Origin: G963665085 sp963665085
GTDB taxonomy: Bacteria > Bacteroidota > Bacteroidia > Bacteroidales > JAAAOM01
Direction of reading: 5' to 3'
Assembly (NCBI GenBank): GCA_963665085.2
Contig: CAXXXS010000001.1
Coordinates: forward strand, 3,348,001 to 3,412,000
Length of the DNA: 64,000 nucleotides
The translations under genes and the position numbers were made by a program. Shown here piece after piece: positions 9,805 to 18,460 of this stretch (the first letter of the stretch is position 1; every line of letters starts with the position of its first letter). The notes beneath the pieces were generated by a model. That model ran no database searches, was not told the DNA's origin, and saw only the letters and a program-made list of their open reading frames with translations.

Positions 9805-10788
9805 TTAATTATTCCTATTTATCAAGTTTACAACTACCTTTGTCATTGTGTCTTTTTCATCCGGTTTGCTTACAGCTATCATTAAAGTCAAAGCAACCAG
9901 TGTATTATCGGCAATCCGTTTGTTCCCATTTTGGTCAAACAAGATACCATTTCTTTCCATGAAGTACAGAAATAGAAATGCAGCAATTCGCTTATTCCCG
10001 TCTGAAAAAGAATGATTCTTGGTGATAAAGTACAATAAATTAGCTGCTTTTTCTTCTATACTTGGATATAAATCTTGTCCTCCGAATGTTTGATAAATTG
10101 TCGATATTGAACTTTTAAATGAATCATCTTTTTCATGTCCAAACAAATCACTATTCCCATGAGCTTTTTTCACAATTAGTATTTGCTTCATGGCTTCCTC
10201 ATAAGTTAGTTGAAATGTTTCATTTTCTGTTGTGTCTTTTATTTCAAGTCTTTGATAATCATATTGGTCTAAAACATCTAAAGCATATGCGTAATCTGAA
10301 ATTATCTTAAGTAATCCAATACTTTCATCACTAGTCAGTGCCTTATAATTCAAAACATTTCCTAATATCTTAACAGAATCCTGTAACTCTTTTAATTGAT
10401 CGTTTTGCTGAGATAAACGTTTTTCATTTATTGAGTATCCTTTTATTAAATACTCCTTAATTATCTGATTTGCCCAAATTCTAAATTGAGTTCCTCTTTT
10501 TGATTTTATTCGATAACCTACAGAAATAATAACGTCCAAGTTATAGTAATCAACTTGATAAGTTTTTCCGTCAGAAGCAGTTGTTGCATTTTTTGCAACA
10601 ACTGAATTCTTCTGTAATTCCTCTTCTTTGAAAATATTATTTATGTGTCTGGATATAACAGATTTATCACGTTCAAACAAATCAACCATTTGATTTAGAT
10701 TCAACCAAACAGTTTCATTATCAAGTTGAACTTTTATCTCTGTTTTTCCGTCCTCTAATTGGTATATTCTAATATCTGAGTTTTCCAT
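9805..10788 (-). CDS. RhuM-Fic/Doc fusion protein
   Basis: 327 residues from ATG 10788, which begins MENSDIRIYQLEDG like RhuM proteins; an ATG at 10806 lies inside the probable -7 box. Residues 1-130 form the RhuM domain (WLNLNQMVDLFERDKSVISRHI, VDYYNLDVIISVGYRIKSKRGTQFRIWA). Residues 200-320 form a Fic/Doc domain with HSFSDGNKR at 259-267. This is the Doc-like form (GNKR instead of GNGRxxR), a class known for EF-Tu phosphorylation rather than AMPylation; the activity here is inferred. It is the only gene of cassette 9794-10870. A TATATTTG box lies at 10811-10804. No separate antitoxin is visible. Confidence 0.75.
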   Translation of the reverse strand: MENSDIRIYQLEDGKTEIKVQLDNETVWLNLNQMVDLFERDKSVISRHINNIFKEEELQKNSVVAKNATTASDGKTYQVDYYNLDVIISVGYRIKSKRGTQFRIWANQIIKEYLIKGYSINEKRLSQQNDQLKELQDSVKILGNVLNYKALTSDESIGLLKIISDYAYALDVLDQYDYQRLEIKDTTENETFQLTYEEAMKQILIVKKAHGNSDLFGHEKDDSFKSSISTIYQTFGGQDLYPSIEEKAANLLYFITKNHSFSDGNKRIAAFLFLYFMERNGILFDQNGNKRIADNTLVALTLMIAVSKPDEKDTMTKVVVNLINRNN

Positions 10789-10863
10789 TTTTCGAAATTT
10801 TCTCAAATATACAAATCTAAATCACGATATTGATTTCATTTGCAGGATGTTCGTTTTAATGCA

Positions 10864-10994
10864 TGGTAACGTTGAGTGTATGGTGTCGTAAGGGATTGCG
10901 GACTTCAAACCTATCAAGTTACAACCCAAAATAGATGCGGGTGATACCGCTCGAAAACCTCTGAAACCCTTATGCACTATACACATTGTTGTGC
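10864..10994 (-). repeat. attC-like site 2
   Basis: Starts GCATGGTAAC-GTTGAGTGTATGG and ends ACTATACACATTGTTGTGC. It is of the same class as sites 1, 8 and 15. The next cassette (core GTTGTGCG) is cut after about 30 bp by IS copy 3. Confidence 0.75.
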
Positions 10995-11023
10995 GTTCGT
11001 TTATTTTTATTGTCAATCCATAA

Positions 11024-12743
11024 GTTTTAATATTCTAAAAAAAAGAAAAAAAATCTCGTTTTTGTTTTTTAAGCAGCAATGTTAAGTTCTTGATACAATG
11101 CATACAATCCTTCTTTAATGTGTTTTTGCGTTATCTCTAATTTATCAAGAGCATTATCGCTTCCAAGAGACTGTTTTGTTAAACTGTCAGACAATAAGGG
11201 CGTTAAGAAGTACCTGTTGTGGGAATAAGCAATATTTATCCACACATAACCTTTCTCTGTAACCCTATTAATTAGAGTTTTGACGTTTTTCAACCAACCC
11301 CCTTGCCTTCAATTTATCCATCTGGTAGCGTATTTCTGCAGTTTTAGAGAAATGAACTGAAAGATAACGCATTAACTCCTTTGTACGAAACCATTCTGTT
11401 GAAAACCGAGGGTTTGATAATATTGCTAATACTGCAATCATTTTGGGGTTTCTTTGGTCGGGTGCAGCTACCCGTTTCCCTTTTTCTGTGTATACCGCAT
11501 TGGTAAACTCGTTTTCGTAATCCCCTAAGAGTGATGCATCTATTTTAGCAATGGCAGTAAAGAAGCGGTTATTGCACCCGAAGCCGTACCAGTAGTAGCC
11601 CTTTATTTCAAATATTGGCTTTTGTAATTTAGCCCCAGGCAACCTGGGGTTATTGATAGTGGTTTCGACCCGGAGCAAATAACCGCCTTTATTGTACATC
11701 TTAATGGAATTGCCTTGTATCCAGTGCTTGGAACAGGCTTTTTGATAATAGGTTTTATTGGTGCTCTTGCTTTGTTTTCTTTCTCTTTTTAATTCGAACA
11801 GTTTGCTTAAACTGTTTGGGGCTCCTATGCTATGATGCTTCTCAAGGACCTTGTCATACAACCGCTCGAAGTAAGGCTTATTTTTGAAAACTACATTGCT
11901 ACATACCTTGCATTGGCAGGTGTACCAATTATGCTTAAGTATTGATGAGCACGTAGAACGTTCGCCTTTATCAAAGCGGAACCATTTGTCCATCCAGTAG
12001 CTTATGCGTTTGTCTATAATGCTGCCCTTAAAACCTTTAATTAAGTTTTCTACATAGGCTTCATTGTCTATTTTTAGAAAGGCATTGTCCTGCATTTTGT
12101 ATCCAATCCCTTTTTTGTCCAGTTGCCTACGTAAGTACCAATGCCCATTACAATAAAATTGGCAATGAAATGGTAAGCCTGATGATATCTTCAAACAACA
12201 AAACCCCAATTCCGAATCGTTTATATAGATGTAGTGTTGTGTTACTTGCTTCTTCATCCAGAACATTTTGGTAAAAAGAGAACCCTTTTTTGTTGTAAGT
12301 TGTTTGTTCCAATAACAACTCATAAACTCCAATGACTTGATAATGCAAACCACTCCCAGTTTTTTTTGGTTGAAATAATACTCTTCTACATAGGATTGCA
12401 TTTCCATTTCTTTGCCACCATGGTTATCCCGCCATAAAATCGGCACTTCAAATTTTACTGCCAGTTTCTTTATATGGCTATTTAATTGGTCTGAAAAAAG
12501 TTTAAATATTCCATTGGTGTGTTTTGAAAAACCTAAATTACGAAGTAGGGTAATGACACTTGCCGGACGGAACATACTTCGAATATAACCGCGTACTATT
12601 ATACGGTCGAAAAAACTATAACTGAAATTTATATGGCTAGAAAAATCGGATGTGAATTTATTTTGTAATAACACTGTTTGCCTTTTTTGCATAAAGGTAA
12701 AAATATAACTCTTAGGCCAACCATGAGACCTTTAGGTCGCTAT
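11024..12743 (-). mobile_element. IS copy 3 (1720 bp, frameshifted)
   Basis: Both ends are complete. It is 2 bp shorter than the reference because CCTATAATAATT is CCTATTAATT, a deletion it shares with copy 10. Its flanks do not match: a cassette start on the left and the 3' side of an AbiEii-like gene on the right. Confidence 0.9.
11069..12692 (-). pseudogene. transposase-like gene with 2-nt frameshift
   Basis: Reading breaks near residue 474, so the C-terminal winged-helix end is out of frame (frames 11268-12692 and 11069-11293). It also has a private change giving IDNEAY instead of IDDEAY. Confidence 0.85.
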
Positions 12744-12782
12744 TTGTTTTATTATCCGCGTAATGTACTGTCGACCTTCCCA

Positions 12783-13838
12783 TTAATCTTGCTTAGTTGT
12801 TAATTCATAAATTTTATACCAATAGAAAAAAGCTTCAGGATTTGATTTTTTTAACCTGTTAAGCTTTGTATTCATTGGCTCTCCAATAATCCAATCTTTC
12901 ATTTGCAGCGGATTGTTATATTTTTCAATTTTTGCTGCATCTACTTTTATTAATGTTGCTAAATACGCTGCCTTAGAGGCGTGTACAATAGCCTTTTCAA
13001 TATGATAACTTTCTGAAAACACAAATCGGCTGATTCTTTGAATACCCTTTTGTAATTCATCGAAATTACCTTTACCCTCAGCTCCTCTTGTCACAATACA
13101 GAGGGCTGTTTGATAAATATCTTCAATAACATCTTCTTCCGTTAAGTTGTCTAGTTCCCTATATGAAAGTTCAGTAGCTGCAAAAGTTTTAAAAGTTGAT
13201 TTTATATTTTCAATATCAGAAACATTATCAGCAAGATTGCCAATGTCATATAGTTGCTTAATGATTTCCATACTCATACTATCTTCTCCTTTAAAGTATG
13301 GAATTCCGGTTGTATTAGGTGCAAAAGCAGTAAGCTTATCTCCAGTAATATCTTCTAAACAAGGAGATTTTACGGTTAAGGGAGCATCCTTTTCCGGAAC
13401 AAAAGATGATTGAATTTTAATGTTTTCTAATTTTTGATAGTGCACCGCTTCAAAGAGAATATCAAGTAATACATATTCCTCATCCTTACTAGTTTTATGG
13501 AGTGGCGTGTAAAAGAATTTATAATGTGCTTTATCAATCTTTGTATTTGCTGTTCTTTTTTGTTCCTCGTTTCTAATAAAACCTTGTTCTGCTGCTACCT
13601 TATCCAAAATTTCGTTCAGATTATCAGGTTTTCCGGTCATTATAATATCTATATCTATCGATAATCTTTTCGTAGAATTTAAATGTAACATTAAAGCAGT
13701 ACCTCCTTTGAATATGAAGGATAGTTTTTGCTTTACCAATCCTTCGAGAAGTAATAACGCTCTTATAACTTTCTCAACCAAAATTTTATCTGCATTTCGG
13801 TTCGCTTTGGATACTTTTTCAATCCACTCTAATGTTAT
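12783..13838 (-). pseudogene. AbiEii-like nucleotidyltransferase toxin, start lost to IS
   Basis: The frame is open up to the IS edge at 13838, reading ITLEWIEKVSKANRNADKIL before the internal TTG at 13781, so a few N-terminal residues and the start codon are gone. The nucleotidyltransferase signature is FIFKGGTALMLHL...RLSIDIDIIM, with GG and the DxD pair (Asp in SIDIDI). EYVLLDILFEA gives the third acidic position. AbiEii proteins are toxins of type IV AbiE systems that work with an AbiEi antitoxin; none is seen next to it, and neighbouring DNA is lost on both sides. Only 39 bp remain between its stop and IS copy 3, without an attC-like site. Confidence 0.75.
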
Positions 13839-15560
13839 GTTTTAATATTCTAAAAAAAAGAAAAAAAATCTCGTTTTTGTTTTTTAAGCAGCAATGTTAA
13901 GTTCTTGATACAATGCATACAATCCTTCTTTAATGTGTTTTTGCGTTATCTCTAATTTATCAAGAGCATTATCGCTTCCAAGAGACTGTTTTGTTAAACT
14001 GTCAGACAATAAGGGCGTTAAGAAGTACCTGTTGTGGGAATAAGCAATATTTATCCACACATAACCTTTCTCTGTAACCCTATAATAATTAGAGTTTTGA
14101 CGTTTTTCAACCAACCCCCTTGCCTTCAATTTATCCATCTGGTAGCGTATTTCTGCAGTTTTAGAGAAATGAACTGAAAGATAACGCATTAACTCCTTTG
14201 TACGAAACCATTCTGTTGAAAACCGAGGGTTTGATAATATTGCTAATACTGCAATCATTTTGGGGTTTCTTTGGTCGGGTGCAGCTACCCGTTTCCCTTT
14301 TTCTGTGTATACCGCATTGGTAAACTCGTTTTCGTAATCCCCTAAGAGTGATGCATCTATTTTAGCAATGGCAGTAAAGAAGCGGTTATTGCACCCGAAG
14401 CCGTACCAGTAGTAGCCCTTTATTTCAAATATTGGCTTTTGTAATTTAGCCCCAGGCAACCTGGGGTTATTGATAGTGGTTTCGACCCGGAGCAAATAAC
14501 CGCCTTTATTGTACATCTTAATGGAATTGCCTTGTATCCAGTGCTTGGAACAGGCTTTTTGATAATAGGTTTTATTGGTGCTCTTGCTTTGTTTTCTTTC
14601 TCTTTTTAATTCGAACAGTTTGCTTAAACTGTTTGGGGCTCCTATGCTATGATGCTTCTCAAGGACCTTGTCATACAACCGCTCGAAGTAAGGCTTATTT
14701 TTGAAAACTACATTGCTACATACCTTGCATTGGCAGGTGTACCAATTATGCTTAAGTATTGATGAGCACGTAGAACGTTCGCCTTTATCAAAGCGGAACC
14801 ATTTGTCCATCCAGTAGCTTATGCGTTTGTCTATAATGCTGCCCTTAAAACCTTTAATTAAGTTTTCTACATAGGCTTCATCGTCTATTTTTAGAAAGGC
14901 ATTGTCCTGCATTTTGTATCCAATCCCTTTTTTGTCCAGTTGCCTACGTAAGTACCAATGCCCATTACAATAAAATTGGCAATGAAATGGTAAGCCTGAT
15001 GATATCTTCAAACAACAAAACCCCAATTCCGAATCGTTTATATAGATGTAGTGTTGTGTTACTTGCTTCTTCATCCAGAACATTTTGGTAAAAAGAGAAC
15101 CCTTTTTTGTTGTAAGTTGTTTGTTCCAATAACAACTCATAAACTCCAATGACTTGATAATGCAAACCACTCCCAGTTTTTTTTGGTTGAAATAATACTC
15201 TTCTACATAGGATTGCATTTCCATTTCTTTGCCACCATGGTTATCCCGCCATAAAATCGGCACTTCAAATTTTACTGCCAGTTTCTTTATATGGCTATTT
15301 AATTGGTCTGAAAAAAGTTTAAATATTCCATTGGTGTGTTTTGAAAAACCTAAATTACGAAGTAGGGTAATGACACTTGCCGGACGGAACATACTTCGAA
15401 TATAACCGCGTACTATTATACGGTCGAAAAAACTATAACTGAAATTTATATGGCTAGAAAAATCGGATGTGAATTTATTTTGTAATAACACTGTTTGCCT
15501 TTTTTGCATAAAGGTAAAAATATAACTCTTAGGCCAACCATGAGACCTTTAGGTCGCTAT
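13839..15560 (-). mobile_element. IS copy 4, full-length reference copy (1722 bp)
   Basis: The left end is GTTTTAATATTC, followed by an A-rich/T-rich imperfect hairpin (13850-13885) that also sits just after the transposase stop and could act as terminator. The right end is GACCTTTAGGTC (a 12-bp perfect palindrome) followed by GCTAT. There are no terminal inverted repeats. On the left the target side ends in TAT or TAA in every copy. The right end always terminates in TAT, so a 3-bp TAT duplication cannot be told from a TAT that belongs to the element. Copy 5 starts on the very next base. Confidence 0.9.
13884..15509 (-). CDS. transposase-like protein of an uncharacterised multicopy family
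   Basis: 541 residues, the reference form. Conserved-looking blocks in order: FFDRIIVRGYI (27-37), RDNHGGKE (88-95), HCQFYCNGHWYLRRQL (176-191), DNAF (202-205), a zinc-finger-like TCQCKVC (258-264), RVETTINN (341-348) and a winged-helix-like C-terminus (about 430-490). Asp29, Asp202 and Glu343 could form an acidic triad, but that is a guess; no HUH, Ser-recombinase or classic DDE signature is clear. I know similar proteins as multicopy hypothetical proteins in environmental genomes. Mobility is inferred from the copy number and fixed ends. A TTG-N18-TACCTTTA promoter-like string runs directly into the ATG, so the message may be leaderless. Confidence 0.8.
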   Translation of the reverse strand: MQKRQTVLLQNKFTSDFSSHINFSYSFFDRIIVRGYIRSMFRPASVITLLRNLGFSKHTNGIFKLFSDQLNSHIKKLAVKFEVPILWRDNHGGKEMEMQSYVEEYYFNQKKLGVVCIIKSLEFMSCYWNKQLTTKKGSLFTKMFWMKKQVTQHYIYINDSELGFCCLKISSGLPFHCQFYCNGHWYLRRQLDKKGIGYKMQDNAFLKIDDEAYVENLIKGFKGSIIDKRISYWMDKWFRFDKGERSTCSSILKHNWYTCQCKVCSNVVFKNKPYFERLYDKVLEKHHSIGAPNSLSKLFELKRERKQSKSTNKTYYQKACSKHWIQGNSIKMYNKGGYLLRVETTINNPRLPGAKLQKPIFEIKGYYWYGFGCNNRFFTAIAKIDASLLGDYENEFTNAVYTEKGKRVAAPDQRNPKMIAVLAILSNPRFSTEWFRTKELMRYLSVHFSKTAEIRYQMDKLKARGLVEKRQNSNYYRVTEKGYVWINIAYSHNRYFLTPLLSDSLTKQSLGSDNALDKLEITQKHIKEGLYALYQELNIAA

Positions 15561-17282
15561 GTTTTAATATTCTAAAAAAAAGAAAAAAAATCTCGTTTTT
15601 GTTTTTTAAGCAGCAATGTTAAGTTCTTGATACAATGCATACAATCCTTCTTTAATGTGTTTTTGCGTTATCTCTAATTTATCAAGAGCATTATCGCTTC
15701 CAAGAGACTGTTTTGTTAAACTGTCAGACAATAAGGGCGTTAAGAAGTACCTGTTGTGGGAATAAGCAATATTTATCCACACATAACCTTTCTCTGTAAC
15801 CCTATAATAATTAGAGTTTTGACGTTTTTCAACCAACCCCCTTGCCTTCAATTTATCCATCTGGTAGCGTATTTCTGCAGTTTTAGAGAAATGAACTGAA
15901 AGATAACGCATTAACTCCTTTGTACGAAACCATTCTGTTGAAAACCGAGGGTTTGATAATATTGCTAATACTGCAATCATTTTGGGGTTTCTTTGGTCGG
16001 GTGCAGCTACCCGTTTCCCTTTTTCTGTGTATACCGCATTGGTAAACTCGTTTTCGTAATCCCCTAAGAGTGATGCATCTATTTTAGCAATGGCAGTAAA
16101 GAAGCGGTTATTGCACCCGAAGCCGTACCAGTAGTAGCCCTTTATTTCAAATATTGGCTTTTGTAATTTAGCCCCAGGCAACCTGGGGTTATTGATAGTG
16201 GTTTCGACCCGGAGCAAATAACCGCCTTTATTGTACATCTTAATGGAATTGCCTTGTATCCAGTGCTTGGAACAGGCTTTTTGATAATAGGTTTTATTGG
16301 TGCTCTTGCTTTGTTTTCTTTCTCTTTTTAATTCGAACAGTTTGCTTAAACTGTTTGGGGCTCCTATGCTATGATGCTTCTCAAGGACCTTGTCATACAA
16401 CCGCTCGAAGTAAGGCTTATTTTTGAAAACTACATTGCTACATACCTTGCATTGGCAGGTGTACCAATTATGCTTAAGTATTGATGAGCACGTAGAACGT
16501 TCGCCTTTATCAAAGCGGAACCATTTGTCCATCCAGTAGCTTATGCGTTTGTCTATAATGCTGCCCTTAAAACCTTTAATTAAGTTTTCTACATAGGCTT
16601 CATCGTCTATTTTTAGAAAGGCATTGTCCTGCATTTTGTATCCAATCCCTTTTTTGTCCAGTTGCCTACGTAAGTACCAATGCCCATTACAATAAAATTG
16701 GCAATGAAATGGTAAGCCTGATGATATCTTCAAACAACAAAACCCCAATTCCGAATCGTTTATATAGATGTAGTGTTGTGTTACTTGCTTCTTCATCCAG
16801 AACATTTTGGTAAAAAGAGAACCCTTTTTTGTTGTAAGTTGTTTGTTCCAATAACAACTCATAAACTCCAATGACTTGATAATGCAAACCACTCCCAGTT
16901 TTTTTTGGTTGAAATAATACTCTTCTACATAGGATTGCATTTCCATTTCTTTGCCACCATGGTTATCCCGCCATAAAATCGGCACATCAAATTTTACTGC
17001 CAGTTTCTTTATATGGCTATTTAATTGGTCTGAAAAAAGTTTAAATATTCCATTGGTGTGTTTTGAAAAACCTAAATTACGAAGTAGGGTAATGACACTT
17101 GCCGGACGGAACATACTTCGAATATAACCGCGTACTATTATACGGTCGAAAAAACTATAACTGAAATTTATATGGCTAGAAAAATCGGATGTGAATTTAT
17201 TTTGTAATAACACTGTTTGCCTTTTTTGCATAAAGGTAAAAATATAACTCTTAGGCCAACCATGAGACCTTTAGGTCGCTAT
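15561..17282 (-). mobile_element. IS copy 5, tandem with copy 4
   Basis: 1722 bp, joined head to tail to copy 4 without a spacer base. It carries the first of the changes seen in all copies to the right (GCACATCAA instead of GCACTTCAA) but not the second (TACCTTGCA is kept), so it is intermediate between the left and right groups. Confidence 0.9.
15606..17231 (-). CDS. transposase-like protein, copy 5
   Basis: 541 residues, intact. It differs from copy 4 by Glu82 to Asp (FDVPILW); the CQCKVC block is unchanged. Confidence 0.8.
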   Translation of the reverse strand: MQKRQTVLLQNKFTSDFSSHINFSYSFFDRIIVRGYIRSMFRPASVITLLRNLGFSKHTNGIFKLFSDQLNSHIKKLAVKFDVPILWRDNHGGKEMEMQSYVEEYYFNQKKLGVVCIIKSLEFMSCYWNKQLTTKKGSLFTKMFWMKKQVTQHYIYINDSELGFCCLKISSGLPFHCQFYCNGHWYLRRQLDKKGIGYKMQDNAFLKIDDEAYVENLIKGFKGSIIDKRISYWMDKWFRFDKGERSTCSSILKHNWYTCQCKVCSNVVFKNKPYFERLYDKVLEKHHSIGAPNSLSKLFELKRERKQSKSTNKTYYQKACSKHWIQGNSIKMYNKGGYLLRVETTINNPRLPGAKLQKPIFEIKGYYWYGFGCNNRFFTAIAKIDASLLGDYENEFTNAVYTEKGKRVAAPDQRNPKMIAVLAILSNPRFSTEWFRTKELMRYLSVHFSKTAEIRYQMDKLKARGLVEKRQNSNYYRVTEKGYVWINIAYSHNRYFLTPLLSDSLTKQSLGSDNALDKLEITQKHIKEGLYALYQELNIAA

Positions 17283-17337
17283 GATTTTGTTATTTTATAA
17301 TCCAGTTTCCATTTTTGTAACAGTCTCCCTGCATGCC

Positions 17338-17468
17338 ACACAACGGATTTCGGTATGGTTAGTAAGGGATTGCGGGCTTTTTACCAATCAAGTTACAGCA
17401 AAATTTGGAGCGGGTTACTACGCTCCGAAAACCACTGAAACCCTTATTAACTATACCGCGTGTTGTGG
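17338..17468 (-). repeat. attC-like site 3
   Basis: Starts CCACACAAC-GGATTTCGGTATGG and ends ACTATACCGCGTGTTGTGG. CGGTATGGTTAGTAAGGG pairs with CCCTTATTAACTATACCG. The 55 bp to its left (17283-17337) are the 5' leader of a cassette whose gene was lost at IS copy 5. Confidence 0.75.
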
Positions 17469-17477
17469 TGTCGTGCA

Positions 17478-17825
17478 TTATTCAAGGTCAAGTACTATTT
17501 GAATATTTTCTTTAACCAATTCAATCAGTTCATCAGGTAAAACACCAAGTCTTTTTGTCAATCGTTTATTATCAATCGCACGAATCTGGTCTATCATAAT
17601 ATCACAAGCCTGATGTAGGTTAGCTGTTCCTTTTTTAAGGTGCACCCTTAATATCTCAGAATCCTTTTTTACATTAGTTGTAATGGGACAAACAATAGTT
17701 GAAGGGTGAGGAATCTTATTTAATAAATTTGTCTGAATCGCTAAGACTGGCCTTGTTTTCCCTGGTTCTGTACCAATCTGTGGATTTAAATCTGCAATCC
17801 AGATTTCAAATTGCTTAATCGACAT
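17478..17825 (-). CDS. MazF/PemK-family mRNA interferase toxin
   Basis: About 115 residues. The start is ATG 17825 (MSIKQFEIWIADL); ATG 17831 is possible. Family marks are FEIWIADLNPQIGTEPGKTRPVLAIQ, the conserved loop and beta strands of MazF-like toxins, TIVCPITTN, and IMIDQIRAIDNKRL, which carries the usual DQ(I)R motif. These toxins cleave single-stranded mRNA. The gene overlaps the antitoxin gene by a few bases, a usual toxin-antitoxin arrangement. The stop TAA lies inside the conserved GTGCATTATTC string next to the cassette core at 17462. Confidence 0.85.
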   Translation of the reverse strand: MSIKQFEIWIADLNPQIGTEPGKTRPVLAIQTNLLNKIPHPSTIVCPITTNVKKDSEILRVHLKKGTANLHQACDIMIDQIRAIDNKRLTKRLGVLPDELIELVKENIQIVLDLE

Positions 17826-18045
17826 AATCAATCTCCTCGAAATCTTTAAGTACAGACATAGAATCCGCTTTAACTAATCCAGATTCCTTTTTAAGTTTTT
17901 TCTCCAGAATCTGTTTGCGTTGAAGTTTATTATAAAACTCAATCGCTTCATTTATATAACGGTTTCTTGGTTTCTTAATTCGAGCAAGTATTTTTTCAGT
18001 CTCGCCGAAAATCGAATCGTCTATTTTTAAGGATACTGTTTTCAT
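17815..18045 (-). CDS. ribbon-helix-helix antitoxin of the MazF-like toxin
   Basis: 76 residues. MKTVSLKIDDSIFGETEKILARIKKPRNRYINEAIEFY fits a ribbon-helix-helix DNA-binding domain, with a basic, helical tail that would bind the toxin. It lies upstream of and overlaps the toxin gene, so both are probably one operon repressed by this protein. Confidence 0.8.
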   Translation of the reverse strand: MKTVSLKIDDSIFGETEKILARIKKPRNRYINEAIEFYNKLQRKQILEKKLKKESGLVKADSMSVLKDFEEIDYVD

Positions 18046-18065
18046 GATATTTAAAATTTATATCA

Positions 18066-18096
18066 CAAAGGTATATCTTTTTAGTATATTAATCAA
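18066..18096 (-). promoter_or_regulatory. promoter of the toxin-antitoxin operon
   Basis: On the - strand TTG (18096-18094), 20 nt spacer, then TACCTTTG (18073-18066), a good match to TTG-N19-TAnnTTTG. The antitoxin ATG at 18045 is 20 nt downstream. Confidence 0.5.
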
Positions 18097-18290
18097 GTGT
18101 ATTTATCTGTGTTTCCTCCAAATATTTTTATCCATAAATACTCAAAAAATGCTGTAATCAACAATAGTGGGGTCAGAATCAACATCGCCCTAATAGCACC
18201 CGTGCCATTTGCATTTTTAGTATCAACATTATCAGTCAATTCTTTAAGACGATAATTAAATATCTTCCAGTATTTTATCTTAGTTTTCAT
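18093..18290 (-). CDS. small single-span membrane protein
   Basis: 65 residues from ATG 18290; the longer frame to 18320 would run into the attC-like palindrome. The N-terminal half is charged (MKTKIKYWKIFNYRLKEL). The C-terminal half has one hydrophobic helix, AMLILTPLLLITAFFEYLWI. I do not recognise a family. It shares a cassette with the toxin-antitoxin pair and lies upstream of it, with its last bases overlapping the probable -33 box. Confidence 0.45.
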   Translation of the reverse strand: MKTKIKYWKIFNYRLKELTDNVDTKNANGTGAIRAMLILTPLLLITAFFEYLWIKIFGGNTDKYT

Positions 18291-18316
18291 GTTTGTAAAA
18301 TCTCGCGGCGCATGCA

Positions 18317-18450
18317 CCACAACGGCGGTGGCGGTATGAGTAGTGCGGGATTTCGAAGCACTTAACTATCAAACCGTTGCTATGTTTATTAAATGTACTC
18401 ATGTTCAATTTACCACATCGCCCCGCATTACTTATGACCGCGTGTTGTAA
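18317..18450 (-). repeat. attC-like site 4
   Basis: Starts CACCACAAC-GGCGGTGGCGGTATGA and ends TTATGACCGCGTGTTGTAA. CACCACAAC is the exact reverse complement of GTTGTGGTG at 17462. GGCGGTAT pairs with ATGACCGC. Confidence 0.75.
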
Positions 18451-18460
18451 CCAGTGCTTT

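Noticed and set aside
10822..11016. Short - strand frames giving a recurrent peptide with CIVHKGFRGFRA
   Set aside because: They translate the attC-like palindrome (also inside the frames near 33000 and 51200); the recurrence comes from the repeat, not from a conserved protein.
14965..15165. 66-residue frame repeated in every IS copy
   Set aside because: It lies inside the transposase gene in another frame and is copied with it; no independent start signal is visible.
15561..17282. Classical target-site duplications of the IS
   Set aside because: Left flanks end in TAT or TAA while right ends are always GCTAT, and flanks never belong to the same locus, so a duplication cannot be shown.
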